Below the pieces are notes generated by a model. That model did not search any database, had not been told where the DNA came from, and was given only the letters and a program-made list of their open reading frames with translations. A program made the position numbers and the translations under genes. From Candidatus Enterococcus testudinis (GTDB taxonomy: Bacteria > Bacillota > Bacilli > Lactobacillales > Enterococcaceae), in NCBI RefSeq assembly GCF_002140915.1, contig NZ_NGKU01000001.1:2969278-3033277 (forward strand): 64,000 nucleotides of DNA, in the 5' to 3' direction. Each line of letters starts with the position of its first letter. Positions within the stretch are counted from its first letter, which is position 1. This document shows, piece by piece, positions 38,172 to 47,443 of this stretch.

Positions 38172-39452
38172 TTATTGATCTGTGACGTTCACTTTGATCG
38201 AATCATCGATCATTTTGACAAAATCTTGAATTTTCATGTCTCCCGATCCTACAAGCAGCAAGTTGTCCTGAACGATCGTATTCGTTGAAGAATCCAGATA
38301 GGTATCCCATGGCTTCATAAATTGCTCCCCGGTATTGTCCATATCTTTTCGGATTCTCAAGTACAAACTTGAATAATCGACATCTTTTGGCAACTCCGTT
38401 TTAATTGGAGACATCTGCATTTTCTTCGTGTAGATATCTGCATAATGGTTCAGCACATAGAGGAGGAAATCCTTCGTCTTTTCATCGAAAGTTTCTGCGT
38501 TGAAGGCCATACCGATTCCAGAGTTTACACAAAATTCATTGGCTGCTGTCACACTGTCCTTCGTTGTCGGCATATAGAAATAATCAATTTCGCCCGCGTC
38601 GTATTTCTCCTGCATGGCGCCAATCTCCCAGTCACCGATATAATACATCGCTGATTTTCCATCTAAAAACATGGATTGTGCTGTCGCGTAATCGGTGGCA
38701 GAAAACCCTTCATTGAAGTACTGCCCGATCTCTTTTACAAACTTGACTGAATCAACACCCGTTTGACTAGACATTTTTTCTTTTCCTTGACTCAGATTCT
38801 CAATAAACTGATTTCCTGTTTGTCTGAAGGCGGGCATCGCCAAATAGCGTTGGACCGGCCAGCGATCGATCCCATCTACAGAGATTGGCGTCACCCCTGC
38901 TTCTTTCAGTTTTTTACATGCCGCTAACCACTGATCGAAGGTTTTCGGAACACTGATTCCGTGTTGAGAAAACAATTTTTTGTTGTACCAGATCATTTCG
39001 ACATGGTATTCCAGTGGGAGAGTGTACATCGAACCATCCGAAAATTCTTGGTATTTTAATGCTGTCGGGTAAAAGTTTTGATAGTAGTCGTTCTTTTGCA
39101 GAAATTTTTTCATGTCTACGAGCTTCCCTGCTTTGACAAGCTCTTTTGCGTAAAGGTCTGGATCGGTGTCAATGATATCCGGCATGTTGTTGCCGGCAAC
39201 CAATGTTTTTAATTTCTGTAAATACGAAGGTCTGTCCGCCGTGGTTTCAAAATCAATTTTCCACTTCCCGCCTTTCTCCTTGCTGTACTGATCGGCGATT
39301 TCCCGCATGGTCTCGTCGATTGCCCCGCCGACTGGTCGAGAAGTCAGCCATTTGACCGTCGTAGTGGAGGCATCTTCTTTTTCCCCTCCACAGGCTGTTA
39401 CCATAAAAAGAACGCCTAAAAGACTAACCAAAACTCCAACTTTTCTTATCAT
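38172..39452 (-). CDS. sugar ABC transporter substrate-binding lipoprotein
   Basis: A 426-residue family-1 extracellular sugar-binding protein. The N-terminus MIRKVGVLVSLLGVLFMVTACGG carries lipobox VTAC. The body has family features such as DNMPDIIDTDPDLYAKELVKAGKLVDM and FLDGKSAMYYIGDWEIGAM. It probably delivers fructo-oligosaccharides or sucrose to the two permeases. It is co-transcribed behind a GH32-like gene and ahead of the permeases. Substrate is inferred from neighbours only. Confidence 0.9.
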   Translation of the reverse strand: MIRKVGVLVSLLGVLFMVTACGGEKEDASTTTVKWLTSRPVGGAIDETMREIADQYSKEKGGKWKIDFETTADRPSYLQKLKTLVAGNNMPDIIDTDPDLYAKELVKAGKLVDMKKFLQKNDYYQNFYPTALKYQEFSDGSMYTLPLEYHVEMIWYNKKLFSQHGISVPKTFDQWLAACKKLKEAGVTPISVDGIDRWPVQRYLAMPAFRQTGNQFIENLSQGKEKMSSQTGVDSVKFVKEIGQYFNEGFSATDYATAQSMFLDGKSAMYYIGDWEIGAMQEKYDAGEIDYFYMPTTKDSVTAANEFCVNSGIGMAFNAETFDEKTKDFLLYVLNHYADIYTKKMQMSPIKTELPKDVDYSSLYLRIRKDMDNTGEQFMKPWDTYLDSSTNTIVQDNLLLVGSGDMKIQDFVKMIDDSIKVNVTDQ

Positions 39453-39466
39453 GGAAGAAACAACTC

Positions 39467-40903
39467 CTATTCTCTTATCTCGATCTCATGCAACACTACT
39501 TCCCCTTGAACCACGTAAACCCCTACTTTTTTTCCGCTGTGATTGTATAATCTCGTCGATAATGCAATTTCGTCGTTCATATAGACGACACACATACTTC
39601 CTTCTCGCAACACGCGGACACGATAGCGTGACGCTTTCGGCAGAATCCGGCTTGTCTCCACTTGATAGGGAATATCTCCTTTGATCTGCCACTGATACTC
39701 GCCCTTTTCAGCTCGCGGCCAGAGATCCCACGCAATCAGCTGTTGTTCCGGTAGCATCCGTAAGAAATAGCCCGTTTCCATCCCTTCATCCACATGAAGG
39801 GCAATTCCAAACTCTTTTGCCTTCAAAACATCAAAATCCACTGTCACTGAAAAAGTGTCGGATGGACTATCGAACAGCATGGCTCCTAACGTGTCGCTTG
39901 CGACCTTGTTTTTATCATTACTATGATCATTATAAAAGACTGGTGCGGATATCTCCGATTTTTCTTCAAAGAATTCGCCAACCGAATCAATCATCACAGC
40001 CTTCAGTTCACCAGTCTGAGGATTTTGGATCAATTCATGGAAAATCATCGTTCCTCCCCAGTCCCAGGGACCAAAGTCCGTCTCTCCTTCTTTTGTCGCG
40101 ACCCAGCCAAAGGCAATTCTTCTTTCTCCATCTGAAGCTGTTTTGATCGCATAGTTGGCGCGTGTATCAAATACGTCGTCTGCTGGTATGATCCACGGAC
40201 CCTCTAAGCTTTTTGCGTAACGGTAATGTGTCGTAAAGCGGTCTGAAAATGTTGAAAACACTAAATACCAGTACTCCCCCATCTTAAAGACCTCTGGACA
40301 CTCCATCGTGATGTACATCTTCGGATCATAGAATGGTTCGCAATATTCCCAAGTCTCCAAATCCTTTGACTTCGACAAAGAGATGCAGCCGCCTCTCAGA
40401 TCTCCCGCCCCTTGACATCTAGACGCCAACAACATGAAGTAGCATTTCTCCTCCTCCACCCAAAAAACGAAAGGATCGCGCCAGTCAAACTCTTCATAGA
40501 TCTTCCCGTCAGATGGAAATAAAAAATTCGGGTCTGTCTCGAGCTCGTACAAGCTTTCGCCGACCGCTTTCATGACTAGCTGGACACTCTTTCCATTTAC
40601 AAAAGGCTTGTTCTCATTAAAAGCAGTATAAAAAGCATGGTACTTACCTTGAGCGTCTTTAATGATTGAACCTGTGTAATTATTGAGGTTGTAGGATTCC
40701 TTCGTTCCCCGTTTGATTGCTTCTCCTTGATAATCCACCTGGACAAAGTCTTTGGTTGTCGCCAAATGCCACGTTGTTTCTTCGGCATATTTTCCCTCGA
40801 TGATTCTTGGATCATGCAGATAATACGCATAAAATGTTCCTTCTTCACAATACGGGATCAAGTCCCCCACCCACGCATTCTCCGGTCGATAAAATAAACT
40901 CAT
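39467..40903 (-). CDS. GH32-like glycoside hydrolase with a non-standard first motif
   Basis: A 478-residue GH32/GH68-clan protein without signal peptide. In place of WMNDPNG it has AWVGDLIPYCEEGTFYAYYL, where the Asp of VGD is the likely nucleophile. EEFDWRDPFVFW supplies the RDP Asp and ITMECPEVF the ECP Glu. A C-terminal beta-sandwich (YRVRVLREGSMCVVYMNDE) is present. This pattern differs from plain invertases, and I suspect a specialised fructoside or fructan substrate such as a difructose anhydride or a branched fructan. It is the first gene of the operon, divergent from the LacI regulator. Catalysis is inferred; specificity is open. Confidence 0.8.
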   Translation of the reverse strand: MSLFYRPENAWVGDLIPYCEEGTFYAYYLHDPRIIEGKYAEETTWHLATTKDFVQVDYQGEAIKRGTKESYNLNNYTGSIIKDAQGKYHAFYTAFNENKPFVNGKSVQLVMKAVGESLYELETDPNFLFPSDGKIYEEFDWRDPFVFWVEEEKCYFMLLASRCQGAGDLRGGCISLSKSKDLETWEYCEPFYDPKMYITMECPEVFKMGEYWYLVFSTFSDRFTTHYRYAKSLEGPWIIPADDVFDTRANYAIKTASDGERRIAFGWVATKEGETDFGPWDWGGTMIFHELIQNPQTGELKAVMIDSVGEFFEEKSEISAPVFYNDHSNDKNKVASDTLGAMLFDSPSDTFSVTVDFDVLKAKEFGIALHVDEGMETGYFLRMLPEQQLIAWDLWPRAEKGEYQWQIKGDIPYQVETSRILPKASRYRVRVLREGSMCVVYMNDEIALSTRLYNHSGKKVGVYVVQGEVVLHEIEIRE

Positions 40904-40953
40904 TCAACATCTCTCCTAAACTTAATTGATCATTTAACACCCTTAGAATAATT

Positions 40954-40968
40954 TTGGTAGCGCTTAAT
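40954..40968. promoter_or_regulatory. LacI-family operator or cre site
   Basis: TTGGTAGCGCTTAAT, with the central AGCGCT, fits both the CcpA cre pattern (TGNNANCGNNNNCA-like) and LacI-family half-site symmetry. It lies in the divergent promoter region between the GH32-like gene and the LacI regulator. GTGCA recurs nearby three times (about 40990-41030) and may be a second binding motif. Confidence 0.55.
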
Positions 40969-41062
40969 CACAAGTGTTTTTCACGTTTTTGTGCATTTTC
41001 GTGCAAATAAATATTGCTTTTATGTGCATGCGGTGGGTATACTGCCTGTGGGAGGGTGAAAA

Positions 41063-42088
41063 ATGAAATGTACGATCAATGATATTGCTAAAGAAACCGG
41101 GTATTCAAGAAATACTGTTTCAAAGGCGCTCAAGAACGATCCTCAAGTATCTCAGCGAACAACGGAGATCATTATAAGAAAAGCCGAATCCATGGGGTAT
41201 TTTACGAAGGAAGAACGAACAGAATACAAGATCGATCAGGGAAATATCTTGTTCCTGAATATCAATCATGCAAACGATTCTCAATTTTGGAGCAATGTTT
41301 TGACGGGGATCGAAACGATCCTTTCCGAGACGAATTACCAGCTGACGATCGCAACATTATCGAAAGAGGATATCGAGGAAGGGCGTTTGCCCGAAGCGGT
41401 CTACAGTTCGAATACGAAAGGCATCATTGTGGTCGAAATGAATTTCCGACCGGTTTGGGACAAGTTATTGGAGACTCACCTTCCGATCGTCACGGTGGAT
41501 GCGCCAAAAAATCCTAATTATTTGATTGGAAAGTGTGACATTGTTATGATGGAAAATCATTCCAATGTTGAACGGATCACTGAATTACTCATTCAAAAGG
41601 GCTTCTCTGATTTTGCCTTTATTGGCGATTTGTATTCACCTAATACAGGCCTTGGCTTTATGGAGCGTTATTATGCCTTTTTCAGTACGCTGAAAAAGCA
41701 TGAACTGGAAATCAACAGCCATGCTTCGATTCTCAAGGACACAGACACGATTTTCGAGAATTTTGAGAAAATCAAAGAATTGCTCAATTCCATGAAAAAA
41801 GTGCCGGATGTCTTCTTGTGCGGAAATGACTGGCTAGCGATCCAATTAATCTACGCCCTACAGGCGCTGGGACACAAAATACCGGACGATGTCAACGTGA
41901 TCGGATTTGATAATATCCCGAACTCCGAGCGAATTTTACCGGGGTTGACCACCATCGACGCGCCAAAATTTTATTTGGGCAGAAAAGCTGCGCATCTCAT
42001 TATGGACCGCTTGAGTGAACCTGATATTCCTTATTCGATTTCAAAATATTCTACGAAGCTGATCTTTAGGGAGTCTACTAATTTATAA
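41063..42088 (+). CDS. LacI-family transcriptional regulator of the fructan cluster
   Basis: A 341-residue LacI/GalR protein. Residues 1-50 hold the HTH and hinge (CTINDIAKETGYSRNTVSKALKNDPQVSQRT, then AESMGYF). The periplasmic-binding-protein-like sensor follows, with VPDVFLCGNDWLAIQLIYALQALGHKIPDDVNVIGFDN as its usual C-terminal half. GGAGGG lies 8 bases before the ATG. It is divergent from the seven-gene fructan operon and presumably represses it until the sugar is present. A cre-like site lies between. The inducing sugar is not known. Confidence 0.92.
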   Translation: MKCTINDIAKETGYSRNTVSKALKNDPQVSQRTTEIIIRKAESMGYFTKEERTEYKIDQGNILFLNINHANDSQFWSNVLTGIETILSETNYQLTIATLSKEDIEEGRLPEAVYSSNTKGIIVVEMNFRPVWDKLLETHLPIVTVDAPKNPNYLIGKCDIVMMENHSNVERITELLIQKGFSDFAFIGDLYSPNTGLGFMERYYAFFSTLKKHELEINSHASILKDTDTIFENFEKIKELLNSMKKVPDVFLCGNDWLAIQLIYALQALGHKIPDDVNVIGFDNIPNSERILPGLTTIDAPKFYLGRKAAHLIMDRLSEPDIPYSISKYSTKLIFRESTNL

Positions 42089-42096
42089 AAAATAAT

Positions 42097-42357
42097 GTTC
42101 TGTTGCAAAGTTTCAAAATAGACAGCGATACTACCCTTTTGACTACGAATTACGCTGCTATCCCCAGTAACCATTTAATTTCTATGCAGACGGAAAAGCC
42201 AAAAAGAGACCCTTCATTTCGGCTTTATTTGTAGACTCCTCGAATAGTTTCCATGCCTTAATTGTAGCTAACGCTGTCCGAAGACTTTAATAAAATTTAT
42301 TCCGTCACTTAATTGGACGATGATCTTGCTCAATCAAGTTATTGAGATACTTCACCG
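42097..42357 (-). mobile_element. IS6-family (IS1216-like) remnant with one terminal repeat
   Basis: The left edge carries GTTCTGTTGCAAAGTTT (42097-42113), the terminal repeat of IS1216-type elements, here without the leading G. Reading leftwards, pieces of the transposase C-terminus appear: [31 protein letters not shown]. Stops and frameshifts interrupt them. Only about the last 70 codons remain. The other end has merged into a serine-recombinase fragment. The element cannot move by itself, but its end could recombine with the intact IS1216 at 55001. Confidence 0.8.
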
Positions 42358-42479
42358 TCCCATGTTGCACCCGACTGTTTCTCAGCAAAAATTTTCTCTG
42401 CTCCAAATTTTTTCATCTCTTCAATTTGCCGCTGCTCATTTTGATCTGTCGATGAGACACGAATATATGCAATTTTCAA
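42358..42479 (-). pseudogene. N-terminal fragment of a serine recombinase
   Basis: From a TTG at 42479 (AGGTGG upstream) the frame reads [20 protein letters not shown] followed by [19 protein letters not shown]. It is then cut by the IS6 relic. IRVSS contains the catalytic serine of the resolvase family and Q-x-x-Q-x-x follows as usual. The piece ends exactly where the fragment at 32430-32852 begins in the family alignment (EKxSGxxxxRPEF). The two could therefore be halves or neighbours of one old element. Confidence 0.75.
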
Positions 42480-42778
42480 AAATTCCACCTAATTTCTCAA
42501 ACTAATTATCATACACCCTAAGCACACACGGGAAAATCAGTAATTTCAATAAAACGTGAGTGTCTAATTTAAGTATAATCTGTTGACCGCTAAATGAAAT
42601 ACTTTCTGACCTAATTAATTGAGCTGCTGAAAGAGCGATTAAATGAGAAATAAAAAAAGGATCAAAAACTTTTAAGTTTCTGACCACATCTTTATTTTGC
42701 AAGTTTATTAACATAAAAAAATAGCAATACATATCAATTATAGTATCTAAAAAGAGTGTTGGATTTGAGTCAATATCT
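42480..42778. other. gap without a gene
   Basis: AT-rich sequence between the recombinase relic and an IS3 relic. A minus-strand frame at 42502-42732 has no ribosome-binding site and no recognisable motif. I see nothing else. Confidence 0.5.
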
Positions 42779-42862
42779 TGTTTTCAATATATTGAGGGGT
42801 TTTACAATTCTCAACGTCCTCATGGCACACTGGATATGCTTACACCCAATGAATGGAGGATA
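42779..42862 (+). mobile_element. IS3-family transposase C-terminal remnant
   Basis: The frame reads FQYIEGFYNSQRPHGTLDML then TPNEWRIN. YIxxFYNxxRPHxxLxxxTPxE is the closing motif of IS3-family OrfB transposases. Only about 28 codons remain. TTTGTGTCTACTTTATTGACA just after it (to about 42914) looks like the element's terminal region. It borders the DUF1177 gene. Confidence 0.8.
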
Positions 42863-42916
42863 AATACTTTGATTCTCACTAAATATCTGCTCTTTTTGTG
42901 TCTACTTTATTGACAT

Positions 42917-43852
42917 CTATCCATCTTGACCTAATGTTTGTAAAATAGTCATCTTTCCATATAATTTTTCTAAGTGAGCAAATTCTGTTTCGTCATAGAA
43001 ATAACATTTTCCTTGAGTGAATTCTTTGGCTACTTCCAATACAAAACGTACTGCTCCTGCAATATCAATTTCATGATTGGCTCCTGTGCCACAACCTGGA
43101 ACTGCTGATTCAGCTGTTAAAGCTAATCCAACTACTGGTGCATTCGTAGCAATGGCTGGTTGTAAGATACTATTGATATGATACACATCGTTTCCATAAG
43201 GTGTGATGTCTTGCATCGTAATAGGGAATGTAACGGGTGGTTGACCTGTCGTCATACTCATTAAACGAAGTAAATCATCTGAGATTCGTAAAATATAGCC
43301 TTCTTTTACTGTTGGCGAAATAGCAAAACCACGATGATTAATCACGTTATTGCCTTTTGTTGCATCAATCGAGATAATCGCATCCATTTCTGGTAGAATC
43401 TCGTATTCATTCATATCGGACATTTCTACAGGAGAACCCATAAAATCCACAGGCTCATGTGGTTGAGTCGGTGCATCTGGACAAATATGCGTCGTCACGA
43501 TAATATCACCGGCTAATTGATTGCCTTTTTGATACATGTCCGTCAATTTTAATGCTGAAGCTAAAGCGCCAATAGCTCCGTCGGCATCAGAAACTAATCC
43601 AATTCGGCTAGGATGGGCGGCAATACCACCTAATCGACCAATAATTCCTAACGTTGGAGCGGTTCCACCTGTACTTTTTCCATTGGAACCTTCAATGAAG
43701 ATCTTTACAAAGTCCGTTGACCCTTCTGCTCCTTGCAAAGTTGTGCTAGTAGCAGTAATTCCTTTAATTCCTTGAAACGCCTGCAACGCCTTTTCTCCAG
43801 TAATTTTAGGATCATCTAATAAATCAATGATTTCCATCACTTGTTTTAACAT
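42917..43852 (-). CDS. DUF1177 family protein
   Basis: A 311-residue cytoplasmic protein matching DUF1177, a family without an assigned activity. I chose the ATG at 43852 because AAAGGAGGAG is just upstream. Conserved stretches include GIRGxxATSTTLQGAEGSTDF-like at the start (GIKGITATSTTLQGAEGSTD), RIGLVSDADGAIGALASALK, GDIIVTTHICPDAPTQPHEP and VPGCGTGANHEIDIAGAVRF. The ordered Asp and His residues in SDADG and THICPD look like a metal site, reminiscent of M20/M28-type hydrolases (my inference). It is the last gene of an operon with AroM-like and DUF917 proteins and an Opp importer. Confidence 0.85.
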   Translation of the reverse strand: MLKQVMEIIDLLDDPKITGEKALQAFQGIKGITATSTTLQGAEGSTDFVKIFIEGSNGKSTGGTAPTLGIIGRLGGIAAHPSRIGLVSDADGAIGALASALKLTDMYQKGNQLAGDIIVTTHICPDAPTQPHEPVDFMGSPVEMSDMNEYEILPEMDAIISIDATKGNNVINHRGFAISPTVKEGYILRISDDLLRLMSMTTGQPPVTFPITMQDITPYGNDVYHINSILQPAIATNAPVVGLALTAESAVPGCGTGANHEIDIAGAVRFVLEVAKEFTQGKCYFYDETEFAHLEKLYGKMTILQTLGQDG

Positions 43853-43885
43853 ATTACTCCTCCTTTTGTATGAATACAACCTGAT

Positions 43886-44560
43886 TTAAAATGTATGTTG
43901 AACATATTCAAATAATAATTCGTTACTTTGATATACCGGTAGTCCGGTTACCTGAATCACAAATTCACTCATGTATCGACTATAGCCCATACAATCTAGA
44001 ATAATTGCTTCAGCACCAGCTTTTTGCAAATAATTTCCTGCCTTTGCAAATGTATCTTCTGAAAAGTCATAAGGTGAAGCGGCTGCAAAAATCGGATTTA
44101 ATTGATTGGTTTGCCATTTCTTCCCTGATGCTTCTATTTGAAGTGCAAGTGGAAGCATTACTCCCAGCTGTTGTTTGCCAAATTTTTGCTGAATATACGG
44201 TAATAGAATCCGCTCGGGTTCAACTAAAATAGCTTTTTTAGTGGTTAGATTTTCAAACTCAGCAGTACACAATACAACAATCACATCGACTCCTTGAGTT
44301 TCCAAATCGTCAATTTTTTGTTGCATTCGTGCTTGTACTTTTTCTTTTGACATGCGAATACTCTCGTCATTACAAAAGGTGCTAACAACTACTTCTTCAT
44401 TGCCTTGTGGAGACAATAGCTTCTCTGCTTTGGTCATTGTTAAGCCATTTAGCAACCCGTCTTGTTTGACGTTTGCAGACTTTTGAAAAAAAGCAGCAAA
44501 CGAATCAGCGATATCCAAACGTGGTGCTTCACCGATTGTGACAAATACAATTTTTTTCAT
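43886..44560 (-). CDS. AroM family protein
   Basis: A 224-residue protein of the AroM family. The start MKKIVFVTIGEAPRLDIADS is the family signature (TIGqaPRxDI). The rest shows the two-domain racemase-like pattern: VDVIVVLCTAEFENL, LGVMLPLALQIEA, EAIILDCMGYSRYM. The cysteines in these two positions (CTAEF, DCMGY) recall the paired catalytic cysteines of Asp/Glu/hydantoin racemases. AroM itself has no proven function. In this operon it lies between DUF917 and DUF1177, with 12 and 33 bp gaps. A racemase role on a cyclic or amino-acid-like substrate is a guess from fold and context. Confidence 0.85.
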   Translation of the reverse strand: MKKIVFVTIGEAPRLDIADSFAAFFQKSANVKQDGLLNGLTMTKAEKLLSPQGNEEVVVSTFCNDESIRMSKEKVQARMQQKIDDLETQGVDVIVVLCTAEFENLTTKKAILVEPERILLPYIQQKFGKQQLGVMLPLALQIEASGKKWQTNQLNPIFAAASPYDFSEDTFAKAGNYLQKAGAEAIILDCMGYSRYMSEFVIQVTGLPVYQSNELLFEYVQHTF

Positions 44561-44572
44561 CGAATCGCTTCC

Positions 44573-45670
44573 TTATGCTTTTTTGATGACGTCTTGAATA
44601 TACGGTAAAATTTCAATGCCCAAGGTTTGTTCAATCCGTTCATAACCAGAAGCTTCATACATACCCGCTCCTAAAGCCAATTTTTGGTAAGGTACTTGCA
44701 GAACAAAAATTTCTTGCTCTGCTTTTAATTCAGCTGTAGTAATCGGCAAGCCTGTTGCTTGGTCAAAAGACATCAATAAATCAGGGAATGTGCTGGCACG
44801 TTCGCCATTTTTATCTAATGCCATATATTCGTTCCAGATATACAAGACATAGTCATCCTCTTGATCTTGAACCGTGCATATCCCTACATCTAAACCACCT
44901 GATATAGTTAGTTCAAAGTCTTGCACCTTACCTTGGCATACGACTGTTCCACCAAGATAATTAGCAGCATTTTCTACTTTTTCCAATGGTGTCGTTCCCT
45001 GTAAAAAAGCATTTCCTACTTCATAAGATTGCGTTAAGGTATTCAACGCGGCATTTTTTAAAATAAATTCTTTACTAACAGGATTTCTCGCAACAACGAC
45101 TAATCCCCCAGCTTCAACTGCTGCTTTTCGAACTAATGTCGATGTGGCATTAACTGAACCTTGTGTGACTAATTGGATTGCTTTATTAGTTGCAGGATCT
45201 CCACCAACAGCTGATTGCTGAGTTACATATCCTGGTGTTTCAGCTAATCCCATTGCCCCCATAGTTCCCAGTGGATGTGCTCGTCCATTGCAAGAGGCAT
45301 CCACCATTGGTATTCCTTTCAAAGCGGATGGAATAAAAGCATTAAAACTAGAGCCGCCACCCATTTCATTGGTAATTAAAGCATCCACTTTAAGCCCATA
45401 ATTTTTTTCTAAGAGCTCTACGATTTCTACATAATTTTCTACAACGACATATTGTTCAGTTGCCGAAGGAGCTCCTACAGCGGAAATTGTCAACACTGTG
45501 GCATTTTCTGTCAAGTCTTCCACAGCAATCACTTTTGGTCTACGTCCATCCGCTAAAGAACTTTGTGCATTTTCAATTCCGTGGTCCATGCCACCACCAC
45601 CACCACCGCCTAAAATCAGACCACCAATGGCAAGTGCTTCAATTTTTGATTCATCTATTTTTAAAACCAT
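44573..45670 (-). CDS. DUF917 family protein (S-methyl-thiohydantoin desulfurase-like)
   Basis: A 365-residue DUF917 protein. It starts MVLKIDESKIEALAIGGLIL followed by a run of seven glycines (GGGGGGG), the family's hallmark. Conserved segments include ALITNEMGGGSSFNAFIPSALKGIPMVDASCNGRAHPLGTM and a C-terminal half with FELTISGGLDVGICTVQDQ. As I recall, one member was shown to act on S-methyl-thiohydantoin and the family is related to hydantoinase/oxoprolinase-like folds. The cellular substrate here is unknown. It follows the OppF-like ATPase by 80 bp and is 13 bp before the AroM gene. Confidence 0.85.
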   Translation of the reverse strand: MVLKIDESKIEALAIGGLILGGGGGGGMDHGIENAQSSLADGRRPKVIAVEDLTENATVLTISAVGAPSATEQYVVVENYVEIVELLEKNYGLKVDALITNEMGGGSSFNAFIPSALKGIPMVDASCNGRAHPLGTMGAMGLAETPGYVTQQSAVGGDPATNKAIQLVTQGSVNATSTLVRKAAVEAGGLVVVARNPVSKEFILKNAALNTLTQSYEVGNAFLQGTTPLEKVENAANYLGGTVVCQGKVQDFELTISGGLDVGICTVQDQEDDYVLYIWNEYMALDKNGERASTFPDLLMSFDQATGLPITTAELKAEQEIFVLQVPYQKLALGAGMYEASGYERIEQTLGIEILPYIQDVIKKA

Positions 45671-45749
45671 GTCAACCTCCTACTTACTTTGTGTTATGGT
45701 AATTCATTTTTCAATCGATTAACTTCTTAATCGATTTAGGCAAACAATC

Positions 45750-46580
45750 TTAAATCCCAATACTATCTAAATATTCTTGTTCTGCTGGTTCAACTACAGG
45801 AATTGATTTTAATAATTTTTTCGTATAGGTTTCTTGGGCGTGGTAAAAAATTTCTTCCACATTGCCTTGCTCAACTAAATTTCCTATTTGCATGACAATG
45901 ACATCATCAGAAAAATTTTTCACCAAGGCTAAGTCATGAGTGATAAACAAATACGAAAGCTGATATTTTTCCTGCAATTCTTCTAATAAACGAATAATTT
46001 TTGCTTGTACAGAAACATCTAATGCAGATGTTGGTTCATCTAAAATAATCAATTCAGAATCTAAAGCAATCGCTCGCGCAATTCCCACCCGTTGCTTTTG
46101 TCCTCCACTTAACATATGAGGGTACCGATCTAAAAAGTTCAAGGGTAATTCTACCACTTGAATCAATTCTCTGACTTTTGCTAATCGTTGCTTTGCATCT
46201 CCATATTTATGCACAAGTAAAGGTTCTTCGATAATTTGACGAATAGTCTTACTTGGATTTAAAGAAGATGTGGGATCCTGATGAACCATTTGTATTTGTT
46301 TATGAAAGGCTTTGATAGCCTCTTTTCCTTTAATTTGGCTAATATCGGTTCCATTGAAAAGAATTTTTCCAGCCGTAATGCTCTCAAAACGCATAATCAT
46401 TTTTGCTAATGTCGTTTTGCCACTTCCAGACTCGCCTACCACCGCCAACGTCGAACCACGTTTCATAATAAAGGAGATGTCATTCACAGCATGAACGATT
46501 TCCTTTTCTCCACGATTTTTCGTTTTGACGATAAATTCTTTTTTCAATCCTTGAACTTCTAAAATTGGTTGATTATCCAT
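45750..46580 (-). CDS. Opp/Dpp-type ABC transporter ATP-binding protein (OppF-like)
   Basis: A 276-residue ATPase. Walker A is GESGSGKTT, the Q-loop is VHQDPTSSLNPSKTI, the signature is LSGGQKQRV, and Walker B is LIILDEPTSALDVS. The H-loop is FITHDLAL. The start at 46580 has AAAGGAG at proper spacing. The C-terminal tail (YTKKLLKSIPVVEPAE) is a typical oligopeptide-transporter extension. It pairs with the OppD-like ATPase immediately upstream. Substrate should match the operon's binding protein and is not a confirmed peptide. Confidence 0.93.
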   Translation of the reverse strand: MDNQPILEVQGLKKEFIVKTKNRGEKEIVHAVNDISFIMKRGSTLAVVGESGSGKTTLAKMIMRFESITAGKILFNGTDISQIKGKEAIKAFHKQIQMVHQDPTSSLNPSKTIRQIIEEPLLVHKYGDAKQRLAKVRELIQVVELPLNFLDRYPHMLSGGQKQRVGIARAIALDSELIILDEPTSALDVSVQAKIIRLLEELQEKYQLSYLFITHDLALVKNFSDDVIVMQIGNLVEQGNVEEIFYHAQETYTKKLLKSIPVVEPAEQEYLDSIGI

Positions 46581-46596
46581 TAGCTTGTCTCCTTTC

Positions 46597-47430
46597 CTAA
46601 ACAAGTTTTGGCAACGCCGCTAATAAATTTTTCGTATAGGTTTCTTTTGGTCGTAAGAAGACATCTTCTGTATTGCCTTCTTCGACAACTTTTCCATACT
46701 GCATGACGTAAGTTCGTTCACCCATTTCTTTAGCGACACCCAAATTATGTGTAATGTACAACATCGAGATTCCTTCTTCTTTGACTAAACGCTGTAATTC
46801 TTTATTGATACTATTTTGAACCGTTACATCTAAAGCTGTCCCTGGTTCATCAGCAATTAATAGCTTAGGTGTATGGATGAGTGCAAGCGCAATCACTATA
46901 CGTTGGCGCATCCCACCACTAAGTTCAAAAGGATAACGTTCCAGTAGCCCTTCTGGATCAGGCAAACTCATTTTATGCAGTAACTCAATTGCTCGTTCTC
47001 GAGCTGCTTTTTTTTCTTCATTTGAAGGTTTACCAAACCAACGGCGGGCGCGTTTTTTCCCTTGATACAAATAAACATTCAGCATCTGCTCTCCAATGGT
47101 AAATACAGGATTTAATGCTGTCATTGGATCTTGAAAAACCATCGAAATTTCTTTTCCTCGAATCTCACGCCAATCTTTTTTCTTATTTTTCAACAAATCT
47201 TTTCCTTTATAAAGGATACTGCCACCTGTATAGAGTGTTGGTGGCGTTTTAAGTAATCCTAAAATGGAACGAACTGTAATTGTTTTGCCACTGCCAGATT
47301 CTCCAACAATTGTGACCAATTCGCCAGGTTTTAATGAAATGTTGATATTGTGTAATGTTGGCACCTCTTCTGGTCCATTTTTAAAACTTATTGATAAGTT
47401 TTTGATTTCTAATAAATTCTCTGTTGTCAT
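46597..47430 (-). CDS. Opp/Dpp-type ABC transporter ATP-binding protein (OppD-like)
   Basis: A 277-residue ATPase. Walker A is GESGSGKTI, the Q-loop is VFQDPMTALNPVFTIGEQ, the signature is LSGGMRQRI, and Walker B is LLIADEPGTALDVT. The H-loop is YITHNLGV. It is the D-type partner of the next ATPase and ends YTKNLLAALPKLV, shorter than family members that carry an iron-sulfur-binding tail. It follows the OppC-like permease by 13 bp. Confidence 0.93.
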   Translation of the reverse strand: MTTENLLEIKNLSISFKNGPEEVPTLHNINISLKPGELVTIVGESGSGKTITVRSILGLLKTPPTLYTGGSILYKGKDLLKNKKKDWREIRGKEISMVFQDPMTALNPVFTIGEQMLNVYLYQGKKRARRWFGKPSNEEKKAARERAIELLHKMSLPDPEGLLERYPFELSGGMRQRIVIALALIHTPKLLIADEPGTALDVTVQNSINKELQRLVKEEGISMLYITHNLGVAKEMGERTYVMQYGKVVEEGNTEDVFLRPKETYTKNLLAALPKLV

Positions 47431-47443
47431 TCTTTACTCCCCC

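Noticed and set aside
42502..42732. 76-codon minus-strand frame as a gene
   Set aside because: No ribosome-binding site and no protein-like pattern; AT-rich DNA between two relics.
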